A stretch of DNA of 18,098 nucleotides from VGDP01 sp964530335. Its GTDB lineage: Bacteria; Pseudomonadota; Alphaproteobacteria; SP197. The position numbers and the translations under genes were made by a program. A model generated the notes under the pieces. That model worked only from the letters and a program-made list of their open reading frames with translations, did not search any database and had not been told where the DNA came from. The DNA lies in assembly GCA_964530335.1 (NCBI GenBank), contig CAZGYG010000064.1, positions 1-18,098 on the forward strand, in the 5' to 3' direction. Below are positions 1-8,153 of this stretch, piece after piece (position 1 is the stretch's first letter; each line of letters starts with the position of its first letter).

Positions 1-2
1 TC

Positions 3-20
3 GACGCCGCCTGCGGCGTC
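3..20. terminator. Hairpin at the left edge, possible terminator of a gene outside the window
   Basis: A perfect 8-bp inverted repeat (GACGCCGC, two bases, GCGGCGTC) lies at the window edge. No T-run follows on either strand, so it would be a non-canonical terminator at best. The upstream gene is not in the window, so its role cannot be tested here. Confidence 0.3.
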
Positions 21-69
21 GCTCGGGGCAGGCTATGCGATCCAGGGCCGCCGCGCCCGACCGTCCGCC

Positions 70-87
70 GCGAGGCCGGTGCCTCGC
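70..87. other. Hairpin in the leader of the methyltransferase gene
   Basis: A 7-bp stem (GCGAGGC / GCCTCGC) with a CGGT loop sits about 40 bases before the methyltransferase start. It could be a terminator of the preceding gene or a 5' UTR structure. In DNA this GC-rich such stems also arise by chance. Confidence 0.25.
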
Positions 88-125
88 CCCCGACATGCCT
101 TAGGATCGCCTCGGAGGTGACGCCG

Positions 126-952
126 ATGACCGATCCGACCGACGCCCTGCGCTTCCAGGCCGAGATCACGCGGCGCTACGACGCGCCCATGTATCGGGCG
201 ATGCTCGAGGTCTACGGCGACCAGATTCACCCGGGCTTTCTCGAAGGGCCGGAGGACGACGTCCGCGCCGCGGCGCTGCGCGCGACCGCGCGGCTGGCCG
301 ATCTGGCCGGCATCGCCGCCGGCCAGAGTGTGCTCGAGACCGCGTGCGGGGTCGGCGGCAGCGCGCGCTATCTGGCGGCGCGCGGCGCGCGCGTCGTCGC
401 CACCAACATCGCGCGCTCCCAGCTCGCGATCGCCGAGGAATGGACCGTGGGCAAACCGGGGGCGGAGCACATCCGGTACGACTACGCCGATTACCACGCG
501 CTGCCCTATCCGGACGCGAGCTTCGACGTTTATTGGTGCCAGGATTCGCTCCTGTTCTCGATCGACCGGCCGCGCGCGCTGGCCGAGGCCGCGCGGGTCG
601 TGCGGCAAGCCGGGACCGTCGCCGTCTCCGACCTGGTGGTCGTCGGCGCGCCCGACGCCGAAGCGGCGGCGCTGCTGGCCGAGATTTCGGCGCCCGGCTT
701 CTGGTCGGCCGAGGACTACCGCGAGGGCTTGACCGCCGCCGGCTTCACGGTGACCGCCGTCGAGGACTGGGGCCGCCATGTGGCTCCGTCGTTCGACCGC
801 ATCGCGGCCGAGATCGCGGCCAAGCGGGCCAGGCTCGCGGCCATCGCGGGCGAGGCGGAGGTGGCGGCGACGCTCGAGCGCTATGCGCTGTGGCGCAGGG
901 CGGCCGGCACCGGCAACCTGGGCTGGGCCGCTTTGATCGGCACCCGGGTACC

Positions 953-956
<4 letters not shown>
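126..956 (+). CDS. SAM-dependent methyltransferase, sarcosine/dimethylglycine methyltransferase-like
   Basis: A 276-residue class I methyltransferase. The SAM-binding motif I is seen as ETACGVGG (residues 71-78), followed by the acidic/asparagine strand end near ATNIARSQL (92-100). The segment WCQDSLLFSID (137-147) resembles the WSQDAxLHS stretch of sarcosine/dimethylglycine N-methyltransferases, so a small amine substrate is plausible but not proven. I chose the ATG at 126 because a strong GGAGG lies 8 bases before it; an in-frame GTG at 117 would overlap that ribosome site. The stop overlaps the GTG start of the next gene (GTGA), a choline-kinase-like phosphotransferase. The pairing suggests joint work on choline, ethanolamine or betaine compounds, which is inference. 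Alternative: a methyltransferase of unrelated small-molecule specificity. Confidence 0.85.
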
Positions 957-1879
<923 letters not shown>

Positions 1880-1883
1880 ACGG

Positions 1884-2822
1884 TTAGCCCGCCTTCGCGC
1901 GCCGCCCCGTGAAGCGCTGGGCGAGCCAGCCGGCCCGCCCTTCGAGCGCGAGCACGCCGAGGATGACCAGCGCGCCGCCCGCGGCCTGTTGAGCCGTGAA
2001 GGTCTCGCCGAGCACGAGCGCGGCGGCGGCCACGGTGAACGGCGGCCCGACGGTCGAGACCAGCGAGGCCCGCGCGGCGCCGATGAGCTTGATACCCTCG
2101 GTGAACATGATCATGGGCACGACGGTCGAGACCACGGCCATGGTCACGAGGTAGAGCCAAGCGAGCGGGGTGACCGCGAGCGCGGTCACGGGCTCGGACG
2201 CGATGAAATAGACGAAGATCGCGACCCCGCCCGCGGTCATGCCGAGCGCCGTGAAGCGCGCGGCGCCGAGCGTGCGCCCGTGCGCCTGGTTGACCATGAG
2301 GTAGACGGCGTAGAGCGCGGCCGAAAGCACGGCCCAGACCGAACCTTGCAGGTTGGCCATGACCTTGGCCAGGTCGAACCCGCCCATGGTCAGCACGACC
2401 CCCGCCTGGGTCAGCGCCAGCGCCGCCCATTGGCGTGGGCCCGGCGCGCGCCGCTGCCTGAACGAATCGAACAACAGCACGAACGCGGGGAACGAGAACA
2501 GGATGACGCGCTCGATCGAGACGTCGATCAGGGCCAGCGCGATGAAGTCGGCGATCGGGGCGAGCCCGAAGCCGAGCAGGCCGCCGATCGCGACCGCGGC
2601 GAGTTCCGCGCCGGTCGGCGGGCGCTTCCACGGCGCCGTTCGCACGGCAATCAGCCAGACCAGCGGCACGGCGATGCCGAAACGGAGCGCCAGCAGCGCC
2701 GGCACCGAGACGCCTTCCTCGTAGAGCAGCTTGGCCAGGATGCCCTTGAACGAGAACACGATGGCCGCGCCGAGCACCAGCAGGATGCCGGTCCCACCAG
2801 CCCGTTCGGGCGCGTCAGTCAC
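1884..2822 (-). CDS. EamA/DMT-family transporter
   Basis: A 312-residue integral membrane protein with about ten hydrophobic segments, starting near residue 12 (ILLVLGAAIVFSFKGILAKLLYE) and running to about residue 300. It fits the two-repeat EamA layout of the drug/metabolite transporter superfamily. Second-repeat signatures include an LYAVYLMVNQAHGR stretch and a late GALVILGVLAL helix. The substrate cannot be inferred; members export amino acids, nucleosides or other metabolites. The start is GTG 2822, which overlaps the end of the HIT gene by 8 bases, so it is the last gene of the DUF2628-GNAT-hisE-HIT operon. The C-terminal tail (ARRAKAG) is basic, as expected for a cytoplasmic end. Confidence 0.85.
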   Translation of the reverse strand: MTDAPERAGGTGILLVLGAAIVFSFKGILAKLLYEEGVSVPALLALRFGIAVPLVWLIAVRTAPWKRPPTGAELAAVAIGGLLGFGLAPIADFIALALIDVSIERVILFSFPAFVLLFDSFRQRRAPGPRQWAALALTQAGVVLTMGGFDLAKVMANLQGSVWAVLSAALYAVYLMVNQAHGRTLGAARFTALGMTAGGVAIFVYFIASEPVTALAVTPLAWLYLVTMAVVSTVVPMIMFTEGIKLIGAARASLVSTVGPPFTVAAAALVLGETFTAQQAAGGALVILGVLALEGRAGWLAQRFTGRRAKAG

Positions 2823-3180
2823 GCTTGGCGAGCATCGGGCCCAGCTTGCGCCCGCCCAGGATGTGGACGTGGAAGTGCGGCACCTCCTGGTGGCTGTCGG
2901 CGCCGTGGTTGGCGATCACCCGGTAGCCGCCGGCGGCAACCCCCGCCTCGCGCGCGATGCGGCTGACCGCGCGCCAGAACGCCACCACCAGCTCCGCCGG
3001 CGCCTCGGCGCCGAAGTCGTCGGCCGAGACGTACTTGCCCTTGGGGATCACCAGCACGTGCACCGGCGCCTGGGGCCGGATGTCGCGGAACGCGAGCACA
3101 TGGGCGTCCTCGTAGACGGTGTCGTTGGGTATCTCGCCGCGCAGGATGCGGGCGAAGATGTTGTCGTCGTCGTAGGCCAT
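2815..3180 (-). CDS. HIT (histidine triad) family nucleotide-binding protein, HinT-like
   Basis: A 121-residue protein of normal length for the HinT branch of the HIT superfamily, which hydrolyses nucleoside phosphoramidates such as AMP-lysine. The triad is HFHVHILGG (residues 102-110; H102, H104, H106), with the upstream histidine in the VIANHG segment (H92). The N-terminus NIFARILRGEIP is the classic opening of this family. It lies 16 bases after hisE in the same direction, a pairing common in Alphaproteobacteria, and overlaps the EamA start. The start codon is ATG 3180. Confidence 0.93.
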   Translation of the reverse strand: MAYDDDNIFARILRGEIPNDTVYEDAHVLAFRDIRPQAPVHVLVIPKGKYVSADDFGAEAPAELVVAFWRAVSRIAREAGVAAGGYRVIANHGADSHQEVPHFHVHILGGRKLGPMLAKRD

Positions 3181-3196
3181 GGCGTCGCCGAAGGGT

Positions 3197-3517
3197 TCAG
3201 GGGCCGCGGGTCTTGGGCCCGTGGCGGGCGGCCAGATCCGCCAGCACCTTGGCCGGATCGACGTCGACCTTGGCCCACAGCACGATCAGGCGGAACAGAA
3301 GGTCCGAGCTTTCGGCGATGATGGCGCCCTTGTTGCCCGACGCGGCGGCGAGCGCGGTCTCGACCGCCTCCTCGCCGAGCTTCTTGGCCAGCTTGGGCAC
3401 GTCCTGGTCGAGCAGCTGGGCGACGCGCGAGGCCGAAGGCTTGGCGCCCTTCTGGGCGTGCGCCGCGGCGTAGAACGCCTCGAGCGTCGCGAGATCGGGT
3501 CGATTATCCTCGTTCAC
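3197..3517 (-). CDS. hisE: Phosphoribosyl-ATP pyrophosphatase
   Basis: HisE hydrolyses phosphoribosyl-ATP to phosphoribosyl-AMP, the second step of histidine biosynthesis. The 106-residue length is typical of free-standing HisE. The all-alpha NTP-pyrophosphohydrolase motif is visible as KKLGEEAVE (45-53) and ESSDLLFRL (69-77), supplying the Mg-binding acidic residues. The start is GTG 3517, 18 bases after the GNAT stop. In many Alphaproteobacteria hisE follows hisF; here no hisF, hisA, hisH or hisB is present, although the DUF2628 gene and hslVU that usually accompany that locus are. The protein looks intact, so a working histidine pathway with the other genes elsewhere is the simplest reading. 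Confidence 0.93.
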   Translation of the reverse strand: MNEDNRPDLATLEAFYAAAHAQKGAKPSASRVAQLLDQDVPKLAKKLGEEAVETALAAASGNKGAIIAESSDLLFRLIVLWAKVDVDPAKVLADLAARHGPKTRGP

Positions 3518-3535
3518 GCGCCCTCCGCCGTGCGG

Positions 3536-4093
3536 TCAGGGTTTGTCCTTGTGCCGGACCTTCGGCAGGCGCTTGACGTAGAAGCGCCCGGCGACCAGGG
3601 CGCCGTCGACCAGCGCGTACGCCGGCAGCGTGCCCCAGTGGTCATAGCCGTTGGCCTCGTAGAGCTGGATCGCGGCCTCTTGGGTCTCGCGCACGTCGAG
3701 CTTGAGATGCGACAGCCCGAGCGCCGCCGCGCGCTGCTCGACCGCGCCGAGCAGCATCCGGGCAAGCCCGTGGCCGCGCGCCCACGGCGCCACCCAGTGC
3801 GCGGTCAGCGTGCCGGCGAACGCCTGGGCCTCGTTGTTGCGCGGCGCGCGCCACAGTTGCGCCGAGGCGACGATCAAGCCGTCGAGCCGGCCGGCGAACA
3901 ACTCGCGCTCGGGCACGATCAGGACGCCCCTGTAGTAGGCCTCGAGCCGCTCGCGCGGCGGCGGGCGCAACCAGCCGAAGCCGTTGCCGTCGAGGATCGC
4001 CGCGTCGGTGGCGTCGCACAGGTGCTCGAGTTCGGCGGCGTCGAGCGCCGTCACCCGTTCGACCGCGACCTGGGACTGAAAATCGGCCTTCAT
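3536..4093 (-). CDS. GNAT-family N-acetyltransferase
   Basis: A 185-residue acetyltransferase of the GNAT fold. The acetyl-CoA pyrophosphate-binding motif A is AHWVAPWARGHGLARMLL (residues 98-115; RGHGLA core at 106-111), followed by LSHLKLDV and the motif-B-like AAIQLYEANGY (140-150). The acceptor substrate is unknown. The start ATG 4093 overlaps the stop of the DUF2628 gene in an ATGA arrangement, and hisE follows 18 bases downstream, so the three are co-transcribed. The open frame runs further upstream but crosses the DUF2628 gene, so the long form is rejected. Confidence 0.85.
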   Translation of the reverse strand: MKADFQSQVAVERVTALDAAELEHLCDATDAAILDGNGFGWLRPPPRERLEAYYRGVLIVPERELFAGRLDGLIVASAQLWRAPRNNEAQAFAGTLTAHWVAPWARGHGLARMLLGAVEQRAAALGLSHLKLDVRETQEAAIQLYEANGYDHWGTLPAYALVDGALVAGRFYVKRLPKVRHKDKP

Positions 4094-4473
4094 GCCGCGA
4101 CCAGCCGCCGCTCGGTCAGGTAGCGGCGGAGCGCGTCCTCGTGCGCGGCGGCGACGACGAGGCCGTCGACGCGGTAGCCGCGCCGGCGCAAGGAGCGAGT
4201 CCTGAGGTCCGCGGCGTGGGCGCCGGTGGCGACGGCCACGGCGACGAGCAGCGCCCCCGCCGTCGCCGGCTCGAGACCGGCGAGCGCGGGCAGCGCGGCG
4301 ATGACGAGCTGGATCGCGGCCAGCGCGAGCGCCGCGAGCCACAGCCGGTGGCCGAGCGCCCACGGCACCGAAACGAGCGCCGCGGGCCACGAGAACCCGT
4401 CGGGGACGAGCACGATCGCGGCGGGGTCCGCCAAGGGGCGGCGATCCGCGGTGAACACGCAGTAGCTGGTCAT
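4090..4473 (-). CDS. DUF2628 domain membrane protein
   Basis: A 127-residue protein with the DUF2628 pattern: a soluble start (MTSYCVFTAD), a DGFSWPAALVSVPWALGHRLW segment (25-45), hydrophobic helices at about 45-65 and 70-86, and a C-terminal RSLRRRGYRVDGLVVA motif (93-108). Its function is unknown. Relatives occur inside the hisB-hisH-hisA-hisF-hisE locus of Alphaproteobacteria, which agrees with hisE two genes downstream. It is the first gene of the minus-strand operon, divergent from hslV across a 155-base spacer. I chose ATG 4473 because it begins the conserved part; a longer frame reaches 4644 but would run through the hslV promoter and into the start of hslV. Confidence 0.78.
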   Translation of the reverse strand: MTSYCVFTADRRPLADPAAIVLVPDGFSWPAALVSVPWALGHRLWLAALALAAIQLVIAALPALAGLEPATAGALLVAVAVATGAHAADLRTRSLRRRGYRVDGLVVAAAHEDALRRYLTERRLVAA

Positions 4474-4551
4474 GGCGTCGAGCGTTGCGCGGCGGGGGCG
4501 AACTCTTAGCAGACCAGACCGCGCCCCGCTACCATAGAAGCGCACCGGGCC

Positions 4552-4580
4552 CTTGACCCGCCGCGCTCGCTCACCCCATC
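4552..4580 (+). promoter_or_regulatory. Sigma32 (RpoH)-like heat-shock promoter for hslVU
   Basis: CTTGACC at 4552-4558 and CCCCATC at 4574-4580 are separated by 15 bases. This matches the sigma32 consensus (CTTGAAA, 13-17 bases, CCCCATnT) closely. It ends 48 bases before the hslV ATG. hslVU is a known sigma32 operon in E. coli. That this site works is inferred. Confidence 0.65.
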
Positions 4581-4604
4581 GTGACAACCTCACATCGTGA
4601 CAAC
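4577..4604 (+). repeat. 12-bp direct repeat in the hslV leader
   Basis: CATCGTGACAAC occurs at 4577-4588 and again at 4593-4604, a 16-base period. The first copy overlaps the -10 element of the sigma32-like promoter. It could be a tandem operator or a small duplication; no known regulator is recognised. Confidence 0.6.
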
Positions 4605-4628
4605 TCTTTCCGCCACATCCCACGCGCC

Positions 4629-5186
4629 ATGACACAACCCCCATCGCCCGGCTGGCACGGCACCACGGTGCTCTGCGTGCGGCTGCGCGGGCGGGTCGTG
4701 ATGGCCGGCGACGGCCAGGTGACCATGGGCGCCACGGTGATCAAGGCCAGCGCCAACAAGCTGCGCCGGCTCGGCGGCGGGACGATCCTGGCCGGCTTCG
4801 CCGGCGCCACGGCGGACGCCTTCACGCTGTTCGAGCGGCTCGAGTCCAAGCTCGAACGCCACCCGGGCCAGCTCGCCCGCGCCTGCGTCGAGCTGGCCAA
4901 GGACTGGCGCACCGACCGCTACCTGCGCCGGCTCGAGGCGCTGATGGCCGTCGCCGACGCGCGCGTCAGCCTGATCGTGTCCGGTTCCGGCGACGTGCTC
5001 GAGCCCGACGACGGGCTGATCGGCATCGGCTCGGGCGGCATGTACGCGCTCGCCGCCGCGCGCGCGCTCGTCGCCGCCGGCGAAGCCGACGCCGAGACCA
5101 TCGCCCGGCGCGCCATGGCCATCGCCGCCGAGATCTGCGTCTACACCAACGACCGCGTGGTCGTGGAGACGCTGGAGGCGTCGTGA
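4629..5186 (+). CDS. hslV: ATP-dependent protease HslVU, peptidase subunit HslV
   Basis: HslV is the proteasome-related peptidase of the HslVU (ClpQY) complex and degrades misfolded and regulatory proteins in the cytoplasm. Cleavage of an 11-residue leader (ending GWHG) exposes the catalytic Thr12 of TTVLCVR. The family signature GDGQVTMG follows at about residues 28-35, and the GSGGMYALAAARAL segment near 135-150 is typical. The length of 185 residues is normal. ATG 4629 is chosen because it yields the usual short propeptide; an upstream GTG at 4581 would lie within the promoter repeat. The stop overlaps the GTG start of hslU (GTGA). A heat-shock-type promoter precedes the gene. Confidence 0.95.
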   Translation: MTQPPSPGWHGTTVLCVRLRGRVVMAGDGQVTMGATVIKASANKLRRLGGGTILAGFAGATADAFTLFERLESKLERHPGQLARACVELAKDWRTDRYLRRLEALMAVADARVSLIVSGSGDVLEPDDGLIGIGSGGMYALAAARALVAAGEADAETIARRAMAIAAEICVYTNDRVVVETLEAS

Positions 5187-6493
5187 GCAGCTTCAGCCCG
5201 CGCGAGATCGTCTCGGAACTCGATCGCTTCATCGTCGGCCAGAAGGCGGCCAAGCGCGCGGTCGCCATCGCGCTCCGGAACCGCTGGCGACGCCAGCAGC
5301 TCCCGGCGGAGCTGCGCGAGGAGGTGCTGCCGAAGAACATCCTGATGATCGGCCCGACCGGCGTCGGCAAGACCGAGATCGCCCGCCGGCTCGCCAGGCT
5401 GGCCGGCGCGCCGTTCATCAAGGTCGAGGCGACCCGGTTCACCGAGGTCGGCTACGTCGGGCGCGACGTCGAGCAGATCGTGCGCGACCTGCTCGAGATC
5501 GCCATCGCCATGACCCGCGAGGCGAGCCGCAAGGCGGTCGCCGCCAAGGCCGAGCTCGCCGCCGAGGAACGGGTGATCGACGCGCTGGCCGGCGATACCG
5601 CGAGCCCCGAGACCCGCGCCAAGATGCGCGCCATGCTGCGCCAGGGCGCGCTCGACGACCGCGAGATCGAGCTCGAGCTGCGCGACGGCTCCGGCGCCTC
5701 CTTGCCGACCTTCGAGGTGCCCGGCATGCCGGGCGCCCACATGGGCATGCTCAACCTCGGCGACATCTTCGGCAAGGCGTTCGGCCAGCGCACCCGGCGC
5801 CGGCGCCTGACCGTGGTCCGCTCCTACGAGGCGCTGTTGGCCGAGGAGAGCGACAAGCTGCTCGACGAGGAGCGGCTGGTGCGCGACGCGATCCAGACGG
5901 TCGAGCAGAACGGCATCGTGTTCATCGACGAGATCGACAAGGTCGCCGGCCGGGCCGAGCGCATGGGCGCCGACGTGAGCCGCGAGGGCGTGCAGCGCGA
6001 CCTGCTGCCGCTGATCGAGGGCACGACGGTCCCGACCAAGCACGGGCCGGTCAAGACCGACCACGTGCTGTTCATCGCCTCGGGCGCGTTCCACCTGGCC
6101 AAGCCCTCGGACCTGTTGCCCGAGCTGCAGGGCCGGCTGCCGATCCGGGTCGAGCTCCAGGCGCTGGGGCGCGACGACTTGGTGCGCATCCTGACCGAGC
6201 CCGAGAACAGCCTGATCAAGCAATACACGGCGCTGCTCGCGACTGAGCAGGTGACGCTCGAGTTTCAGGCCGACGCCATCGGCGCGATCGCCGATCTGGC
6301 CGCGTCGGTCAACGCCGGGGTCGAGAACATCGGCGCGCGGCGGCTGCACACCATCCTCGAGAAGCTGGTCGAGGACATCAGCTTCGCCGCGCCCGACCGC
6401 GCCGGCACGACGGTCGCCATCGACCGCGCTTACGTCGAGAAGCAGGTCGGCGAATTGGCCAAGAGCACCGACGTGGCGCGCTTCATCTTGTAG
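5183..6493 (+). CDS. hslU: ATP-dependent protease HslVU, ATPase subunit HslU
   Basis: HslU is the AAA+ unfoldase that feeds substrates into HslV. Visible motifs are Walker A GPTGVGKT (57-64), the central pore loop GYVGRD (90-95), the helical I-domain (about 110-235), Walker B IVFIDEID (245-252), the ELQGRLPIRVEL region (314-325) and the sensor-2 arginine in GARR (384-387). The C-terminal tail ARFIL is the conserved peptide that docks between HslV subunits and activates it. At 436 residues it has normal full length. The GTG start overlaps the hslV stop, so the two are translationally coupled. No strong intrinsic terminator follows: there is only a 5-bp GGCGC/GCGCC stem with a GCGA loop at 6526-6539 and no T-run. 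Confidence 0.97.
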   Translation: MSSFSPREIVSELDRFIVGQKAAKRAVAIALRNRWRRQQLPAELREEVLPKNILMIGPTGVGKTEIARRLARLAGAPFIKVEATRFTEVGYVGRDVEQIVRDLLEIAIAMTREASRKAVAAKAELAAEERVIDALAGDTASPETRAKMRAMLRQGALDDREIELELRDGSGASLPTFEVPGMPGAHMGMLNLGDIFGKAFGQRTRRRRLTVVRSYEALLAEESDKLLDEERLVRDAIQTVEQNGIVFIDEIDKVAGRAERMGADVSREGVQRDLLPLIEGTTVPTKHGPVKTDHVLFIASGAFHLAKPSDLLPELQGRLPIRVELQALGRDDLVRILTEPENSLIKQYTALLATEQVTLEFQADAIGAIADLAASVNAGVENIGARRLHTILEKLVEDISFAAPDRAGTTVAIDRAYVEKQVGELAKSTDVARFIL

Positions 6494-6514
6494 CGCACGG
6501 CACCCGGCGCAACT

Positions 6515-6656
6515 TCACGGGAGCTGGCGCGCGAGCGCCGCCGCGACGGCCCGCCGCTCCGAGCGACCCAAGCCGACGCATCACGCGATCATGTTGCACG
6601 GTCGCGATCTTCACGGGCCGCACGACGGATGGCTAGGGCAGACCGGCCACGACGCT
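6515..6656 (-). pseudogene. Decayed C-terminal remnant of a MazF/PemK-like toxin
   Basis: Downstream of the AbrB-like antitoxin, on the same strand, one frame reads PSVVRPVKIATVQHDRVMRRLG (from about 6632 to 6567). After a one-base shift near 6554-6567 another frame reads SERRAVAAALARQLP and ends at a TGA at 6515. Together these look like the C-terminus of PemK/MazF-family toxins, which end with a KPSVxxPV...RxLG...L helix pattern. A TAG stop at 6633-6635 also interrupts the frame, and the N-terminal two-thirds including the catalytic region is absent. The recognition comes from memory of family endings and is moderately secure. The alternative is meaningless GC-rich sequence. Confidence 0.5.
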
Positions 6657-6663
6657 TCAGAAA

Positions 6664-6906
6664 TCAAAGATCGCCAAACGCCCGCTCATCGGTCTTGCCG
6701 GCCCATTCCGTGAAAACCGCGAACGGGTCGGGCTCAGTCCCGGTCCGAACGGCGCGGACGAGGACGGCATCGGCGCGGACGACGAACTCGACCAGGTCGC
6801 CGGGACCGACACACAAACGCTCGCGGACGCGTTTGGGAATTACGACACGGCTCCGGGCGCCCAGGCGGGCGATATACCGCACTGCGGGCTGCTTCGGCGT
6901 CTTCAT
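6664..6906 (-). CDS. AbrB/MazE-type antitoxin (SpoVT-AbrB domain)
   Basis: An 80-residue protein with a swapped-hairpin AbrB DNA-binding domain: ARSRVVIPKRVRERLCVGPGDLVEF (residues 17-41), then a short C-terminal arm PFAVFTEWAGKTDERAFGDL of the kind that binds and neutralises a toxin. I chose ATG 6906; the longer open frame upstream overlaps smr in another frame and has no family resemblance. It starts 31 bases after the smr stop. The normal partner, a MazF/PemK- or VapC-type toxin gene, should follow directly, but only a broken remnant is seen. It may therefore be an orphan antitoxin or a freed DNA-binding regulator. Confidence 0.75.
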   Translation of the reverse strand: MKTPKQPAVRYIARLGARSRVVIPKRVRERLCVGPGDLVEFVVRADAVLVRAVRTGTEPDPFAVFTEWAGKTDERAFGDL

Positions 6907-6937
6907 GCAGTCGTCGTATCCATCGCGAAGCCGAACG

Positions 6938-7498
6938 TCATCCCTTCTTCCTGAGCAGCACGTAGAACGCGCCGTCGCCGCCGTGGCGCGGTTGCGCGAC
7001 GGCGAACGCGAGCACGCGCGCGCGCATCGCCGGTTCGTTGAGCCAGCGCGGCACCAGCTCGCGCAGCACGCCCGCGCCCTCGGATCGTCGGCCATGGCCG
7101 GTGATCACCCGCACGCAAGCGCGCTCGGCCCGTTGGCTCGCGGCGAGGAACGCCGTGAGCTCGCCGTGCGCCCGGGTCCGGGTCATGCCGTGCAGATCGA
7201 TCTCGGCCGCGGTCGGAAGGAGCCCGCGCGCGAGCCGCTGCATGGTGCGCCGGTCGAGCCCCGGCGCCTTGCCGGGCTGGAGCGTGCCGGCCGGCGGTTT
7301 GCTCGGGCGTGAACCTCTTGCCGGCATGGCCGCACTCGGTGCCGGTTCCGGCGCCGGCGTATCCTTGGCTACGGCCGGCTGCGGCCGGCCCGGCTTCGCC
7401 TTGCCCGGCAGCGGCGCGACCTCGCGCGTCGCCCACCACCAGGCGAGCTCGTCCTCGCCCCGGCGCTTGCGCCCGCGGCGTTGCTCATCCTTCGTCAT
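6938..7498 (-). CDS. Smr domain protein
   Basis: A 186-residue protein with a charged, proline/alanine-rich N-terminal half (residues 1-80, likely disordered) and a C-terminal Smr domain. The domain signatures are AEIDLHGMT (about 98-106) and VRVITGHGRRS (about 129-139), matching the LDLHG and TGxG motifs of Smr/MutS2 nuclease-like domains that bind or cut nucleic acids. This short alphaproteobacterial form is often found next to mltA; here lutABC and an MNT/HEPN pair lie between. The start ATG 7498 is 14 bases inside the end of lutC, so smr is now coupled to the lut operon. Confidence 0.88.
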   Translation of the reverse strand: MTKDEQRRGRKRRGEDELAWWWATREVAPLPGKAKPGRPQPAVAKDTPAPEPAPSAAMPARGSRPSKPPAGTLQPGKAPGLDRRTMQRLARGLLPTAAEIDLHGMTRTRAHGELTAFLAASQRAERACVRVITGHGRRSEGAGVLRELVPRWLNEPAMRARVLAFAVAQPRHGGDGAFYVLLRKKG

Positions 7499-8153
7499 CG
7501 ACCAGCAGGATATGCAGCCGGCGCGGCCCGTGCGCGCCGCGTTGGATGGTCTGCTCGATGTCGGCGGTGCGCGACGGACCGGTGATCAGGTTGACAGTGC
7601 GCGGGATGCCGGGGAGTTCGCTGCGCAGGCGTACCCAGATTTCCTCGTAGCTGCCGACCAGCCGGCCGAGCGGCAGCACGACGACGTGGGTCTCGGGCAG
7701 GAAGCTCAGGGTCGTCGGGCTGGCCGCGCCGGACACCATGACGAGCGTTCCGGTTTCCGCGACCGCGCCGAACGCCCGGCCGATGCCGACCAGATCGTCG
7801 CCCCGGGTCGCGCCGCGCTTGAGCGCGAGCATCGGCGCGCGGTTCCACGGCAGAGCGTCCAGCGCCGGGTCCGGGGCGATGGCGGCGGCGGCCGGCAGGT
7901 TCTGCGCCGCGAGGTAGCGCGCGATCGCCTCGGGCACGTCGGACGTGGCGACACGTTCACAGGTGCCGCCAACCTCCTCGGCCATGCGCGCGAACAGCGC
8001 AACCCGCTCGTCGGCGCCGATCCGGGCGCGCGCCGGCACCAGATTGGGGGTCGGCCGCGCCAGTCTTTCCGCGACCATTGCCCTGGCGTCGTCGCCATCG
8101 CGCCCGAGCGAACGGCGGATCCGGTCGAGGATCTCGGCGCGTGCCTCGCTCAT
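7485..8153 (-). CDS. lutC: Lactate utilization protein LutC (LUD domain)
   Basis: A 222-residue LUD-domain protein, the third component of the LutABC L-lactate oxidation complex (YkgG in E. coli). The segment ETGTLVMVSGAASPTTLSFLPETHVVVL is diagnostic of LUD domains, and GPSRTADIEQTIQRGAHGP near the C-terminus is the conserved ending. It has no Fe-S cysteines, as expected for LutC. ATG 8153 overlaps the lutB stop (ATGA), and the stop overlaps the smr start by 14 bases. A longer frame upstream runs inside lutB and is rejected. Confidence 0.92.
   Translation of the reverse strand: MSEARAEILDRIRRSLGRDGDDARAMVAERLARPTPNLVPARARIGADERVALFARMAEEVGGTCERVATSDVPEAIARYLAAQNLPAAAAIAPDPALDALPWNRAPMLALKRGATRGDDLVGIGRAFGAVAETGTLVMVSGAASPTTLSFLPETHVVVLPLGRLVGSYEEIWVRLRSELPGIPRTVNLITGPSRTADIEQTIQRGAHGPRRLHILLVDDEG

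Noticed and set aside
344..952. N-terminal extension of the phosphotransferase frame through the methyltransferase gene
   Set aside because: The extension is Arg/Gly-rich without family match, and GTG 953 with GTGA overlap gives the normal family start.
5141..6349. 402-codon minus-strand frame opposite hslU
   Set aside because: Composition of Leu, Asp, Arg and His without motifs; it is the antisense shadow of hslU.
6526..6539. GGCGC-GCGA-GCGCC hairpin as the hslU terminator
   Set aside because: Only a 5-bp stem, no T-run, and it overlaps the toxin-remnant reading frame.
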